Shown in pieces: positions 1 through 8,701 of a stretch of DNA of 64,000 nucleotides. This DNA comes from Campylobacterota bacterium (lineage in GTDB: Bacteria; Bdellovibrionota; Bacteriovoracia; Bacteriovoracales; Bacteriovoracaceae): NCBI GenBank assembly GCA_003650125.1, contig QNFX01000002.1:1-64000 (forward strand). Reading direction: 5' to 3'. The translations under genes and the position numbers were made by a program. Positions within the stretch are counted from its first letter, which is position 1. Each line of letters starts with the position of its first letter. Under the pieces are notes generated by a model. That model was not told the origin of the DNA. It did no database searches and saw nothing but the letters and a program-made list of their open reading frames with translations.

Positions 1-1646
1 GAGACTATATTGCCTCTTTTAAACCTGGCACATACTTTTTGTCTTAGATCCGTTAAGGCCGGAACCCCACCAGTATCTAAAATTTTATCCATAACCCCAT
101 CAATTGCATCGACAGTACCTAAACGAGTATCAAAAAGTTTTTTGGCCCACCACCTAGTTGCCATTAGATCCCTATTTGATGCCGAAGAGGTGGTTTGATC
201 TCCAGCGCTCCAATTACGGTTATTGGCGGAATTGATTTCAAAATCAACTCCGGTGAGAACTAGTTTCCCATTTTTAATTTCAAAAGTGGCCTTAACAGTA
301 TCTCCAATCTGCACCTTTGCTCTTGCGTTAAGATTTTGATCTACAATAGTGTTTTGAGAAAATCGACCGGTTCCAGTTACGTCTAAGGTGTATGCTGGGG
401 CAGCGTTACCTATACCAAGTCGACTATTTTGTCCGTGCATGACCGGGGAGTTTCCTAAAAACAATCTTCCTTGGGAAGAATCTGATCCACCTGGAATACC
501 AGATATGATTAATTCTTTTGTCACACCAGCATTCATCTGCACATCTTTAGCAGCGAGATCACCAAAGCTTAAAGCTCCATTAGTGATGGTTACATCGTCT
601 TTATTAGTGAAAGTATCTCCTATATTGGCATCTCCATTACTTGAAGGCCCTCCAGCATCAGATCCTACTATTAAATTTCCCATAACCACTTGGTCGCCCA
701 GTTGAGTGGGAGAGCCCATGCCATGTGCCGCTTGTACTTGAATATCTAAATCACCTTCTGTAGTTAGACTGACAGTTGGAGAAGTGGAGGTAGGATCGGG
801 ATAAATGGTGAGATTTTTACATTTAAGATTTCCTGCAGTGTCTAAAACACCCTCAAATAAATCCTTACAGGCGACATCAAAATAATCTTTTAATGTTGAT
901 GCGCAGTTAGTAATTCGATTATTGCTATCAAGAGAGACAGTAATAGGAATTCTTAAAGGAAATTCCAAAGTACCAATAGATATCTGGACTAATTTGCTCT
1001 TATCCTCTCGAGACATGGAATTTAAATCTTTTCCCATAGCAATGGATCTTCTGGCCCAAACTTCTACAGTCGCCTGATTTGGATCATTTTTATACGGACT
1101 TTTTTCCTTACCTGCCAAAGGATGGGAAGTTTCGTGGGCCAATATTTTAATGGAACGAATTAAAATAGCAGCAGGGGAACCAGCACCTAAAAGACATGGT
1201 CTTTGTTCGGGAAAACCTGGAGCTGTTCCAACTTCAGGACAGTCGGCCTTAATATAGGTGTTTTTCACTGGTAGTGCTTCAAAGGATGCATATTCATCAG
1301 AATCAATATCAGCAGAGGTCCCTTTCCAAATATTGATGGTATCTAAATCCTTCCTTTTAATTAGTGCTGGTATATTTTGTGGCCCACCATTAAAATCAGT
1401 TCCCTTTCCTATCGGGCTCATTCCCAAAAAGGTACTTCGGCAAATCTCACTGTCTCTTAAAAGGGATTCAAGTCTATAGGCGAATCGTTGAAATTCTAAT
1501 TCCTGGGATGCTCTTTTTGAAATTTTTGTGGAAGATTTGAAGGCCTGCATAACACCTAAAGAAACAGCACCAACCATTCCCATGGCCGCAATGACTATGA
1601 TCAGTGACACACCTTCTTGACCCAAAAACTTTTTTTTTACTTCCAT
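1..1646 (-). CDS. Pilin-like surface protein with tail-fibre-like segment (3' end outside window)
   Basis: The frame is open from ATG 1646 to the window edge (548 codons, no stop), so the C-terminus is missing. Residues 1-32 resemble a type IV prepilin: a short basic leader, Gly12 as likely cleavage point, then VSLIIVIAAMGMVGAVSL; the usual Glu at mature position 5 is Ile. Residues 35-280 hold a few scattered Cys. The later part is Gly/Asn/Asp-rich and carries a phage tail-fibre-like motif (LGIGNAAPAYTLDV, residues 410-423). I infer an exported pseudopilin-anchored adhesin or fibre. The pilin leader is the firmer half; the fibre similarity is by motif only. Confidence 0.7.
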   Translation of the reverse strand, partial: MEVKKKFLGQEGVSLIIVIAAMGMVGAVSLGVMQAFKSSTKISKRASQELEFQRFAYRLESLLRDSEICRSTFLGMSPIGKGTDFNGGPQNIPALIKRKDLDTINIWKGTSADIDSDEYASFEALPVKNTYIKADCPEVGTAPGFPEQRPCLLGAGSPAAILIRSIKILAHETSHPLAGKEKSPYKNDPNQATVEVWARRSIAMGKDLNSMSREDKSKLVQISIGTLEFPLRIPITVSLDSNNRITNCASTLKDYFDVACKDLFEGVLDTAGNLKCKNLTIYPDPTSTSPTVSLTTEGDLDIQVQAAHGMGSPTQLGDQVVMGNLIVGSDAGGPSSNGDANIGDTFTNKDDVTITNGALSFGDLAAKDVQMNAGVTKELIISGIPGGSDSSQGRLFLGNSPVMHGQNSRLGIGNAAPAYTLDVTGTGRFSQNTIVDQNLNARAKVQIGDTVKATFEIKNGKLVLTGVDFEINSANNRNWSAGDQTTSSASNRDLMATRWWAKKLFDTRLGTVDAIDGVMDKILDTGGVPALTDLRQKVCARFKRGNIV

Positions 1647-1676
1647 TAAAATTCCATTTTGGATAATCTTAGCTCC

Positions 1677-2642
1677 ATGAAAATAAAAAAAGCAAAAAAT
1701 TATTTATTTCTATTGGGATTATTGGTTTTTTCCCATGCTTTAGCAAAGCCCTTTAAAAAAGAATTTATTTTAAAGGGGCTCCATTTGAACCGAATTTATA
1801 AATCTATGGAAGGACCACTAGAAACTCAAGTGGGACTAGACTTTGGTTTAAAGAGTTCACCATTTATCTGGATTACCAAAATGACAGTAGAAATTTTAAA
1901 TTCTGATCATAAAGTGGGTTCTCAGGAGTTTTTATGCCACGCAGTGTTCAAGTATCCTGATAAAAATAATCACCAAGCTGCCTTAGGAGTGGCCCAAGGA
2001 TTAAAAACCATTCAATTTCCCCCAGGTCATGGTTTAAAAATACCAAATGTGAAAGATGATATTTTTATTCAGGCCCAGGCCTTAAATAACAATTACCCTG
2101 ATATTGATAAAACCGTTTATATTAGATTCACCTTTGAATATTATGATGACGAGACTGCTAAGAAAGAAAAATTAAAACCTCTTGGTATGAAATTTGTTGG
2201 TTCTCTATGTCCCTATAAAGAAAAAAATGGTTCTGCTGGATGTGAACCGGTATTTCCTAAGTATTATCATACAAGTCCTTCCGGGAAAAAGATGACTGAT
2301 CACTGGTTGGTTCCACCAGGCAAGCACGTATACAGCTCTTTGCAAGAAGGAGAGTTTGCCATTAAGCAAGATATAAAGGTCCACTATGTCTGGATGCATC
2401 TTCATCCCTATGGCCAATACATAGAACTTAAAAAGCTCGGGGAAGTAAAACCACTTTGGAAAGGAATGGCCCAGAATAATGCTAAGTTGGCCATTTTAGA
2501 AAAGGTGGAGTCTTATTCTAGTGTAAAAGGTTTCAATCTCTATAAGGATAATCAATACGAATTAGTAATGCTTTATGATAATCCTCGCAAAAAACCAGTT
2601 GATGCCATGGGATTTCTGTATATGTATTATACCCCCTTATGA
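1677..2642 (+). CDS. Secreted protein with Cu type II monooxygenase-like C-terminal motifs
   Basis: Starting at ATG 1677 gives MKIKKAKNYLFLLGLLVFSHALA, a clean signal peptide; an in-frame ATG at 1659 adds six residues. Neither start has a convincing ribosome site. The C-terminal half has VWMHLHPYG (His-x-His) and ends in DAMGFLYMYYTPL. In peptidylglycine and dopamine monooxygenases the catalytic CuM site uses a His-x-His pair and a Met in a similar D-x-M-x-x-x-Y stretch, so a copper site is plausible. No complete CuH half is obvious. First gene of a four-gene operon, with ATGA overlap to the next gene. Function inferred. Confidence 0.65.
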   Translation: MKIKKAKNYLFLLGLLVFSHALAKPFKKEFILKGLHLNRIYKSMEGPLETQVGLDFGLKSSPFIWITKMTVEILNSDHKVGSQEFLCHAVFKYPDKNNHQAALGVAQGLKTIQFPPGHGLKIPNVKDDIFIQAQALNNNYPDIDKTVYIRFTFEYYDDETAKKEKLKPLGMKFVGSLCPYKEKNGSAGCEPVFPKYYHTSPSGKKMTDHWLVPPGKHVYSSLQEGEFAIKQDIKVHYVWMHLHPYGQYIELKKLGEVKPLWKGMAQNNAKLAILEKVESYSSVKGFNLYKDNQYELVMLYDNPRKKPVDAMGFLYMYYTPL

Positions 2643-4126
2643 TTTTTAAAATATTAGCATTTTTTCTTATTTTTCAGACTGCTCAGGCCAGGCAGTTTAT
2701 TTTTGATCAAAGCTTAGAACAAGTTTATTCACCGTTTGATACGGGGTTTTCTGGTCTTTCCCAGTTTTATAAAAATCTTAAAAATTGGGCACCTTTGGTC
2801 TCTGTAAACTCAAGGCCCCTTGATAAGCTTCTCTATGATTTAGATGGCCCCGGAAATATTTTATTTTTAGGGGTGGCCATGAATCAAAAATATAATCAAC
2901 AGATCCTAAAGGCCTTGGATGATTTTTTAAAACGAGGGGGTGGAGTTTTAGTTTCTGTTGAACATGATGATTTATTTAAAAATGCCCAGTTTCAAAATTC
3001 TTTTATTCAAAAATATGGGATAACCGCTGTTAAAGAAAAGGCAGTTGCTAAAGAAAATTCTTGGAGAGATTCTATCTGGCCTTTGTGTTATTCCCCTTTT
3101 TTCAAGCTAGAGGATGTACGAGTTTATTTACCGGCCCCATTAAATATTGAGGGCGATGCAAAACCTCTTTTATATCTAAAGAATCCTTATAAAAAAGAAT
3201 ATAATTTAGTTGGTGCCTATAAAAAAGTAGGGAAGGGAATTTTGGTAGTACTTGGTGATGTTGAAATTTTTTGGAATATGAACCCTGATACAGGAGTCAG
3301 GGCGGGGAAAAACCTTATATTTATAAAAAAACTGGTCAACTTATTGGCCCCGGAGAGTAATAAAAAAAGCTATCCTAAATTTAAAAAAATTCTCTCTAAC
3401 AAAAAAAAAGTTTTATTTTATCAATCGGGAAAAGGATCAGGTCCTGATGTTTCTCTCTCAGGACTCTCTAAATTTGCCAGATATTTGAACATTCAAGGGT
3501 ATAATATTGAAATTAAATCAGAGGTTCAAGATTTCTTACAATATGACTTGGTTGTTATATCTACTCCATTAGAAACAGTGAAAAATATTCCAAAATTGGT
3601 AAAAGCAAAAAAGATTCTTTTAATTTCTGATGGAATGTCAAATATTTTGAGCTATCATTTAGATTTCACCAAAATCCTTAAAAATGATCTGGGACTTTCC
3701 TTTTCGACCAGTGACTATGCTAATCCGGCCAATGGAATTCTTAAATATTGGGGCCATAAGTTTTTTAAAGGAAGTTTGATTTCTAGGGAGAGGAATCATT
3801 TTTTTTCTACTAAAGGGGCCATTTACCGTGCTACCTTTGTGGAAAAGACAGACAAGGGGCCGACAGGAAAAAGTCTTTGGTCTGTTTCCCCAAAAGTTGT
3901 ATCTCCTATGAATTCTTTTGTTCCCGCCTCTGATGATGGAAGTAATGGTGAACCTTTTAAATTAAATTTAAATCAACAATATAAAGAAGATTTTCCCGTT
4001 GCCATGTATTGGAATAACTTACTTGCTTTAGGGGACCTAGAAATTTTATCAAATCAATTCTTTGGTAAAACTCAATCAGGTCAATTTTTATCCAAATTTT
4101 CAAACTGGTTAAAAAATTCACTATGA
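2639..4126 (+). CDS. Periplasmic glutamine-amidotransferase-fold-like protein
   Basis: 495 residues with an N-terminal signal peptide ending near TAQA. The first half has features of class I GATase-like/DUF4350-like folds: strand ILFLGV, then ALDDFLKRGGGVLVSVEH, and later GILVVLGDVEIF followed by NPDTGVRAGKN. The second half seems to repeat the pattern (DLVVIST, KILLISDGM, LLALGDLEIL), suggesting two related domains. No catalytic Cys-His-Glu triad is evident, so it may be a binding or structural protein. It overlaps both neighbours by four bases (ATGA), implying translational coupling with the copper-enzyme-like and FAD-oxidase genes. Confidence 0.5.
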   Translation: MIFKILAFFLIFQTAQARQFIFDQSLEQVYSPFDTGFSGLSQFYKNLKNWAPLVSVNSRPLDKLLYDLDGPGNILFLGVAMNQKYNQQILKALDDFLKRGGGVLVSVEHDDLFKNAQFQNSFIQKYGITAVKEKAVAKENSWRDSIWPLCYSPFFKLEDVRVYLPAPLNIEGDAKPLLYLKNPYKKEYNLVGAYKKVGKGILVVLGDVEIFWNMNPDTGVRAGKNLIFIKKLVNLLAPESNKKSYPKFKKILSNKKKVLFYQSGKGSGPDVSLSGLSKFARYLNIQGYNIEIKSEVQDFLQYDLVVISTPLETVKNIPKLVKAKKILLISDGMSNILSYHLDFTKILKNDLGLSFSTSDYANPANGILKYWGHKFFKGSLISRERNHFFSTKGAIYRATFVEKTDKGPTGKSLWSVSPKVVSPMNSFVPASDDGSNGEPFKLNLNQQYKEDFPVAMYWNNLLALGDLEILSNQFFGKTQSGQFLSKFSNWLKNSL

Positions 4127-5220
4127 GATATTTACTTTTATTTATTTTTTTTAGTTGTTCGGTAAAGACCCCTTTCAAAGATTATTCGGGCATTTATCAA
4201 AGCGCAAGAAATTATGAGGTTACAAAACCAAATGATATTGAAGAGGCCCGGAAAATAATAAAAATGGCCTATCAACAGGGGAGATATCTGCGCTTTTCAG
4301 GTTCAAATCATTCCCAAAATGGATTCTCATTACCAAAAGAAAATGAAGTACTCATCAAAACGAAAAACTTAAATAAGCTATCTTTTATAAATGAAAAAAA
4401 AATCAGAGTTGGGGCCGGGATTAACCTTTGGTATTTAAATGAATTTTTAAGACCTTATAACTTAAAGCTGCCTCTTATAAATGGAGGTGGTGCGGCCCCA
4501 GGACTTGGAGGTTTTATTTCGGCCGGAGGAATATCTCCTAATTCTCAAATCTATGGCGGTTTTTGGGAAAATGTGGAGGAGATTACTCTTATTGTTAAAA
4601 ATGGAGAACTTTTAAAGCTTAAAAGGAATGATTTTATTTTCCCTTGGATATTTGGCTCCATGGGACAACTAGGGCTTATAGTAAATGCGACACTCAGGAT
4701 AGTCCCCATTAACAAAAACATGAAAATCACTCTTCCAGAAAAAAGAAAAATGAACTTTGAATATTTTTATGATGGGAAACATAAAAGGCCACTTTATTGG
4801 TTTAATCTCTTTCTTGCTAAAAACCAATTAGAAAAAGGCAAGGCCGAACTCAATCAGTTTAAAAAAAATCATGCAAAATATTTCACTGATCTTGAACCCT
4901 ATAGATGGCCAATTAAATTTCACCAATTTAACCCACCTTTAATTTTTCCAAAAGATGAATCATTTTTTTGTCTAGGAGTATTCTCTGATTTGAAAAGATC
5001 TTATGGATTTAAGGAATTAAAAGAAATTGACCGGGCCTTTTCTGAGTTAGTTCAAAAGAATGGATTTGGTCGTTATATACAGTCAGAGCGAGATATCCGA
5101 CCAGAAGGGTTACGTTCGTTGTGGGGAGAAAAGTTATATAAGAGATTTTATGAACTTAAAAAATTATATGATCCTAAATTTCTTTTTAATCAAGATTCTG
5201 TATTTCCTAAGTTGCTATAA
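4123..5220 (+). CDS. FAD-binding oxidoreductase lipoprotein (lactone-oxidase / DprE1-like)
   Basis: The N-terminus LLLFIFFSCS is a lipoprotein signal with Cys as acylation site, so the enzyme is probably attached outside the cytoplasmic membrane. A PCMH-type FAD-binding domain follows: RFSGSNHSQNGFS (about residues 58-70; His could be the flavin-linked residue as in aldonolactone oxidases), GAGINLWYLNEFL, GGGAAPGLGGFISAGGIS and IFGSMGQLGLIVNATLRI. The C-terminus LFNQDSVFPKLL fits the vanillyl-alcohol-oxidase superfamily. Candidate substrates are sugar lactones or prenyl-linked sugars, suggested only by the UbiA-family gene next door. ATGA overlap with the preceding gene. Confidence 0.75.
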   Translation: MRYLLLFIFFSCSVKTPFKDYSGIYQSARNYEVTKPNDIEEARKIIKMAYQQGRYLRFSGSNHSQNGFSLPKENEVLIKTKNLNKLSFINEKKIRVGAGINLWYLNEFLRPYNLKLPLINGGGAAPGLGGFISAGGISPNSQIYGGFWENVEEITLIVKNGELLKLKRNDFIFPWIFGSMGQLGLIVNATLRIVPINKNMKITLPEKRKMNFEYFYDGKHKRPLYWFNLFLAKNQLEKGKAELNQFKKNHAKYFTDLEPYRWPIKFHQFNPPLIFPKDESFFCLGVFSDLKRSYGFKELKEIDRAFSELVQKNGFGRYIQSERDIRPEGLRSLWGEKLYKRFYELKKLYDPKFLFNQDSVFPKLL

Positions 5221-5253
5221 CATAACAACTAATTTTATAATTTTAAAATTAAT

Positions 5254-6813
5254 ATGAAGTTCTTGATAAAAAAAATAAATTCCTTTTTGCTAGAAGTTGA
5301 AGAATCACAAAGCTCTGTCTTAACTTTTTTACTCACCTTTTATTTAATCACTAATCTTCGAAATTTTATTGAAATTTTTTCCGATGGGACCTGCTTTGGT
5401 CTTAGGTGCTTCGCCCACTACCAATATGGTTATTTTTGGGTGGCAACCACATTAATTTTAATAGCTTATTTCTTTTTTGAAAAAAATATTGTTAAACACG
5501 CAAAGGTCATTTTTTTATTCTTTGCCTTTATTTGGCTGGCCCCCACTTTGGATTTATTAATCAGTGGAGGGAAGGATGAGATGCTTTATCTGCATCCTTA
5601 TATGCATTCTGAGATGCTCCAAAGATTTTTTTCTTTTTGGTCTATTGGAGATGATAGGCCGGGAGCTACTCCAGGAATAAAAATCGAAATTGCCATTATT
5701 CTCCTTTCTTTTTTTTATTTCTCATTCTTTTTTAAAAAGGCCTCTTTAAAAAAATCTCTCCTCTTTGTTTTTTTTATTTACGGGACTATCTTTTTATATG
5801 GAATGTTTCCTTTTTTATCTATAGGTTTTTTAGATGCCTTAAAACTTTATTGGGCCAGGATGTCTCCTAAGATGCATGCTGATTACTTCCTTTTACTTAT
5901 ATTTATAAATGGATTAGCGATTCTTCATTTACATAATCAAAAGTATTTTAAAGAGGTATTAAAGGATTTACGCTATCTTAGAATTGGGCATTTCTTAATG
6001 ATGCTGGCATGTGGCTATGCTCTTGGTTTTTACGAAGAGGGGGTTGATTTCTTTAAATGGGATCAAAGGATTTTTTTTGATACTATTCTAACTTGCCTGG
6101 CCATTGGCATGGCATGTCTTTTTTCCATTGTTACCAATAATATTGCTGACCTTGAAATTGATAAAGTAAGTAACCAGGGAAGACCTTTGATTAAAGGATC
6201 TATTCCCTTAGATTATTACAAGAAGATCGGAATCCTTTCCCTGGCATTTAGTTTAATTTATGCTGCTAATGTAAATTTTCAGACTTTTTATTGTATCTTG
6301 ATATTTATCGGGAATTATTATCTGTATTCCATGCCACCAATGCGTTTAAAAAGAGTTCCAGTTATTTCTAAACTTTTTATATCGATTAATTCTCTCGTGA
6401 TGCTCATCTTGGGAAAATTTACTCTGACGGGAAAATTTAGCATATCACCAGATTTGGCCATTTATTTTTTACTCTGTATTACCCTGGTTATTAACTTTAT
6501 TGATTTAAAGGATGTGGAAGGGGATAAGAAGGCCGGAATTAATACTATTCCGACTCTTTTAGGTTTGAAAATGGGCAAAAGAGTTATCGGGTTTTTCTTT
6601 ATAATATCTTATGTGCTTATCTATCCCATATTAAAAAAGAGATTAGAGCTAGCTGGTTGGGATATTATTCCATTTTTGATATGTGGACTGATTGCCTATT
6701 TTCTTATTAATAGAAAAAAATATTCAGAAAAACCTGTCTTTTTATTTTACCTTTCATCAATCGTTTTTCTCGGAGCATTCTTTATTTTGAGGCAAACGCA
6801 TAGCATCACATAG
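5254..6813 (+). CDS. UbiA-family prenyltransferase with extra N-terminal membrane domain
   Basis: A 519-residue polytopic membrane protein. The C-terminal ~280 residues are UbiA-like: the first Asp-rich motif is in NNIADLEIDKVSNQGRPL (about 302-319), then YLYSMPPMRLKR, and the second is DLKDVEGDKKAGINTIPTLLG (about 415). These Asp motifs bind Mg-diphosphate of a polyprenyl donor. The N-terminal ~230 residues add about six membrane spans and lack a family I recognise; typical UbiA proteins are ~300 residues, so this is a fusion or long variant. Lies 33 bases after the FAD oxidase and is probably co-transcribed. The acceptor is unknown. Confidence 0.8.
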   Translation: MKFLIKKINSFLLEVEESQSSVLTFLLTFYLITNLRNFIEIFSDGTCFGLRCFAHYQYGYFWVATTLILIAYFFFEKNIVKHAKVIFLFFAFIWLAPTLDLLISGGKDEMLYLHPYMHSEMLQRFFSFWSIGDDRPGATPGIKIEIAIILLSFFYFSFFFKKASLKKSLLFVFFIYGTIFLYGMFPFLSIGFLDALKLYWARMSPKMHADYFLLLIFINGLAILHLHNQKYFKEVLKDLRYLRIGHFLMMLACGYALGFYEEGVDFFKWDQRIFFDTILTCLAIGMACLFSIVTNNIADLEIDKVSNQGRPLIKGSIPLDYYKKIGILSLAFSLIYAANVNFQTFYCILIFIGNYYLYSMPPMRLKRVPVISKLFISINSLVMLILGKFTLTGKFSISPDLAIYFLLCITLVINFIDLKDVEGDKKAGINTIPTLLGLKMGKRVIGFFFIISYVLIYPILKKRLELAGWDIIPFLICGLIAYFLINRKKYSEKPVFLFYLSSIVFLGAFFILRQTHSIT

Positions 6814-6842
6814 ATTTTATTGGGAATTAGTACAGGGAGAAA

Positions 6843-6919
6843 TGGGGTGGCCGACCGGGCTCGAACCGGCGACAACCTGAACCACAATCAGGTGCTCTAC
6901 CAACTGAACTACGGCCACC
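6843..6919 (-). tRNA. tRNA-His (GTG)
   Basis: The minus strand folds as a standard tRNA: acceptor GGTGGCC pairs with GGCCACC, the anticodon stem CCTGA/TCAGG encloses TTGTGGT with anticodon GTG, and the T arm contains GGTTCGAGCC. The extra 5' G typical of tRNA-His and an encoded 3' CCA are present. Confidence 0.97.
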
Positions 6920-6935
6920 GCAAGAGGTATGGGTT

Positions 6936-6964
6936 TTTATAGTGTTCTAGGTGGTTTACGTCAA
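6936..6964 (-). promoter_or_regulatory. Sigma-70-type promoter of tRNA-His
   Basis: On the minus strand TTGACG (6959-6964) and TATAAA (6936-6941) are separated by 17 bases, about 17 bases upstream of the tRNA 5' end. Spacing and sequence are near consensus. Confidence 0.7.
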
Positions 6965-6975
6965 TAAATTTGATT

Positions 6976-7005
6976 TTGACGGACTTTCTATTTCTTCTCT
7001 AGAAT
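6976..7005 (+). promoter_or_regulatory. Sigma-70-type promoter of the beta-barrel gene at 7046
   Basis: TTGACG (6976-6981), an 18-base spacer and TAGAAT (7000-7005). The -10 lies inside a small inverted repeat, TCTCT-AGAAT-AGAGA. The predicted leader is about 35 bases. Confidence 0.55.
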
Positions 7006-7045
7006 AGAGAGGTATCGTGATTCTGGATATTTAATGGAGGAAAAC

Positions 7046-7654
7046 ATGCTGAGATCACTTATTATTATGGTGCTTTTTCTAAATACTAGTGGGGTCTGGG
7101 CCTCAGGAATGGGATGGTCTATGTATCCTATTTTAACGGATAAAAAACTGCTTTCAGCTGAAATCGTAGGAGACTTCACCGCAGGTGGTGGTGCCGGTTT
7201 TCAGGCCAGATATACCCAGAGACTAAATTCAAAAATGACTCTAGAGGGAGGACTCGCCTATACTAGTGGAGAGAGGGCAGGGAAACTCTTTTTAGGATTT
7301 GATTATGAGCTTTTTCCTGATTATCTAAAGCAACCAAGAATTTCTGTTAAGGGTAATTATTCCAACGGGAAAGAATACGAGGAAAGAGTTAATAGAATCG
7401 ATGCCGCCCCGATGGTTTCAAAAGGTTTTAATTTCTGGGGCAATGAGGCCTTTCCCTATTTAGCAATTCCTATGGGAGTTAATTTAAATAGCGCTTCGAG
7501 GACCTATGGGTTTTATTCTAATATAAACGTTGGGATAACTGGAAAAGTTCCTTGGGAAAAATATGAGCATCTTTTGACTCAGTTAGAGGCACAATTTAAT
7601 CTGAGCAATAGTTATTCAGGAATATTCATAGGGCTTTCATTCCCAATTAACTAA
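7046..7654 (+). CDS. Secreted outer-membrane beta-barrel-like protein
   Basis: An ATG at 7034 is in frame, but the GGAGG at 7036-7040 sits five bases before ATG 7046, so the latter is the likely start. It gives the signal peptide MLRSLIIMVLFLNTSGVWA. The mature part alternates short hydrophobic and Gly/aromatic-rich stretches (FTAGGGAGFQARYTQRL, LEGGLAYTSG, GKLFLGFDYEL) and ends in FIGLSFPIN, consistent with an eight- to ten-strand barrel though without a terminal Phe. No specific family recognised. Its 3' end overlaps the convergent RluA-type gene by 18 bases. Confidence 0.6.
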   Translation: MLRSLIIMVLFLNTSGVWASGMGWSMYPILTDKKLLSAEIVGDFTAGGGAGFQARYTQRLNSKMTLEGGLAYTSGERAGKLFLGFDYELFPDYLKQPRISVKGNYSNGKEYEERVNRIDAAPMVSKGFNFWGNEAFPYLAIPMGVNLNSASRTYGFYSNINVGITGKVPWEKYEHLLTQLEAQFNLSNSYSGIFIGLSFPIN

Positions 7655-8698
7655 ATTATCACTTAAAGTTTTCTTTAAATCCTCTAGATTGACAGAAAGG
7701 TTATCCCCCATCCAGGTATTTAAATCCTGGGGGATATCTGTCATAAATGTTCTTCTAGAGGAGTGGTGTTTTAGATTTATGGCCATAGAGTGCAGGGCAT
7801 GGCGAGGCATTTCCATAAAACTATGATCCTCTTCACTGGCCCTATTATCTTTAAATCGTTGAAACGTTTCATAATCGCCCAAATACAGTTTATCTCCTAG
7901 GAGAGGAAGATTTTTTATCATGGCATGAACTCTGATCTGGTGTTGTCTTCCAGTATGGGGGAAGGCCAGACCTAAAACATACCCTTTTTCCCGGTGGAGA
8001 ATTTTAAAGGTGGTCTTGGCCCTTTTTCCCTCTAGAGAGTCTTCTGGATAATGATTTATATAAACTCTTTTAAGGCCTGTCCCAGCGGCCCCAAGTCTTT
8101 CATTTACAACAAACGAATCCTCGTCTGGAGGATTTTCAGTTTTAGCAATGAAAAAATAACACTTCTTTACTTCGCCTTTTTCAAATTGAGGCGTCATGCT
8201 GGAAGCGATTTTAGGGTTTTTCCCCAGGAGTAAGATCCCGGAGGTTTCACGGTCTAGGCGGTGAATTGAATGGCAAGTGTGTCCAAGACTCGATTCAAAG
8301 AAGACGGTAGCGCAATTAAATAGATGTCGACCAGTAGGATGGGTGGACATAAATGGTGGTTTTGAAATGACTAGAAGATCTTTATCTTCATGGACGATTT
8401 CAGGAGTTTCAATGAGTTCAATTTGTTCACCTTTCCAGAATTCATCCTCTTGAAATGTTTTTGGAATTTCAATGGAGATTTTTTCTTTATATCTGACCTT
8501 GGTTGAAGGTCTTAATTTATGGTCTCGGCCGGTGATTTTAATCTCACCATCAGCGATTTTTTTCTTAAGCTGTTGGCGGGAAAAATTAGAGAGATAAATT
8601 TGGGTATACTGATCAAGCCGATAATTATCGTGGATTTCATCAACCAGATAGACCGCGAGGTAGCGGTCCTTTAAAAAGCTCTTCTCTAAAATGGGCAT
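7637..8698 (-). CDS. RluA-family pseudouridine synthase with S4 domain
   Basis: 353 residues. The N-terminal region (YRLDQYTQIYLSNFSRQQLKKKIADGEIKITGR) is an S4 RNA-binding domain, and the catalytic domain carries HRLDRETSGILLLGK with the essential Asp, then GRQHQIRVH near the C-terminal third. It should isomerise uridine in rRNA or tRNA; which site cannot be told. It starts three bases after the end of the PrkA-like gene, suggesting one transcript. The far C-terminus (about 20 residues after LNTWMGDN) overlaps the convergent barrel gene. Confidence 0.88.
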   Translation of the reverse strand: MPILEKSFLKDRYLAVYLVDEIHDNYRLDQYTQIYLSNFSRQQLKKKIADGEIKITGRDHKLRPSTKVRYKEKISIEIPKTFQEDEFWKGEQIELIETPEIVHEDKDLLVISKPPFMSTHPTGRHLFNCATVFFESSLGHTCHSIHRLDRETSGILLLGKNPKIASSMTPQFEKGEVKKCYFFIAKTENPPDEDSFVVNERLGAAGTGLKRVYINHYPEDSLEGKRAKTTFKILHREKGYVLGLAFPHTGRQHQIRVHAMIKNLPLLGDKLYLGDYETFQRFKDNRASEEDHSFMEMPRHALHSMAINLKHHSSRRTFMTDIPQDLNTWMGDNLSVNLEDLKKTLSDNLVNWE

Positions 8699-8701
8699 TT
8701 G

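Noticed and set aside
10-1479. Three short rightward open frames opposite the first gene
   Set aside because: They lie antisense to a 548-codon open frame with pilin-like features, lack ribosome sites and have no family resemblance.
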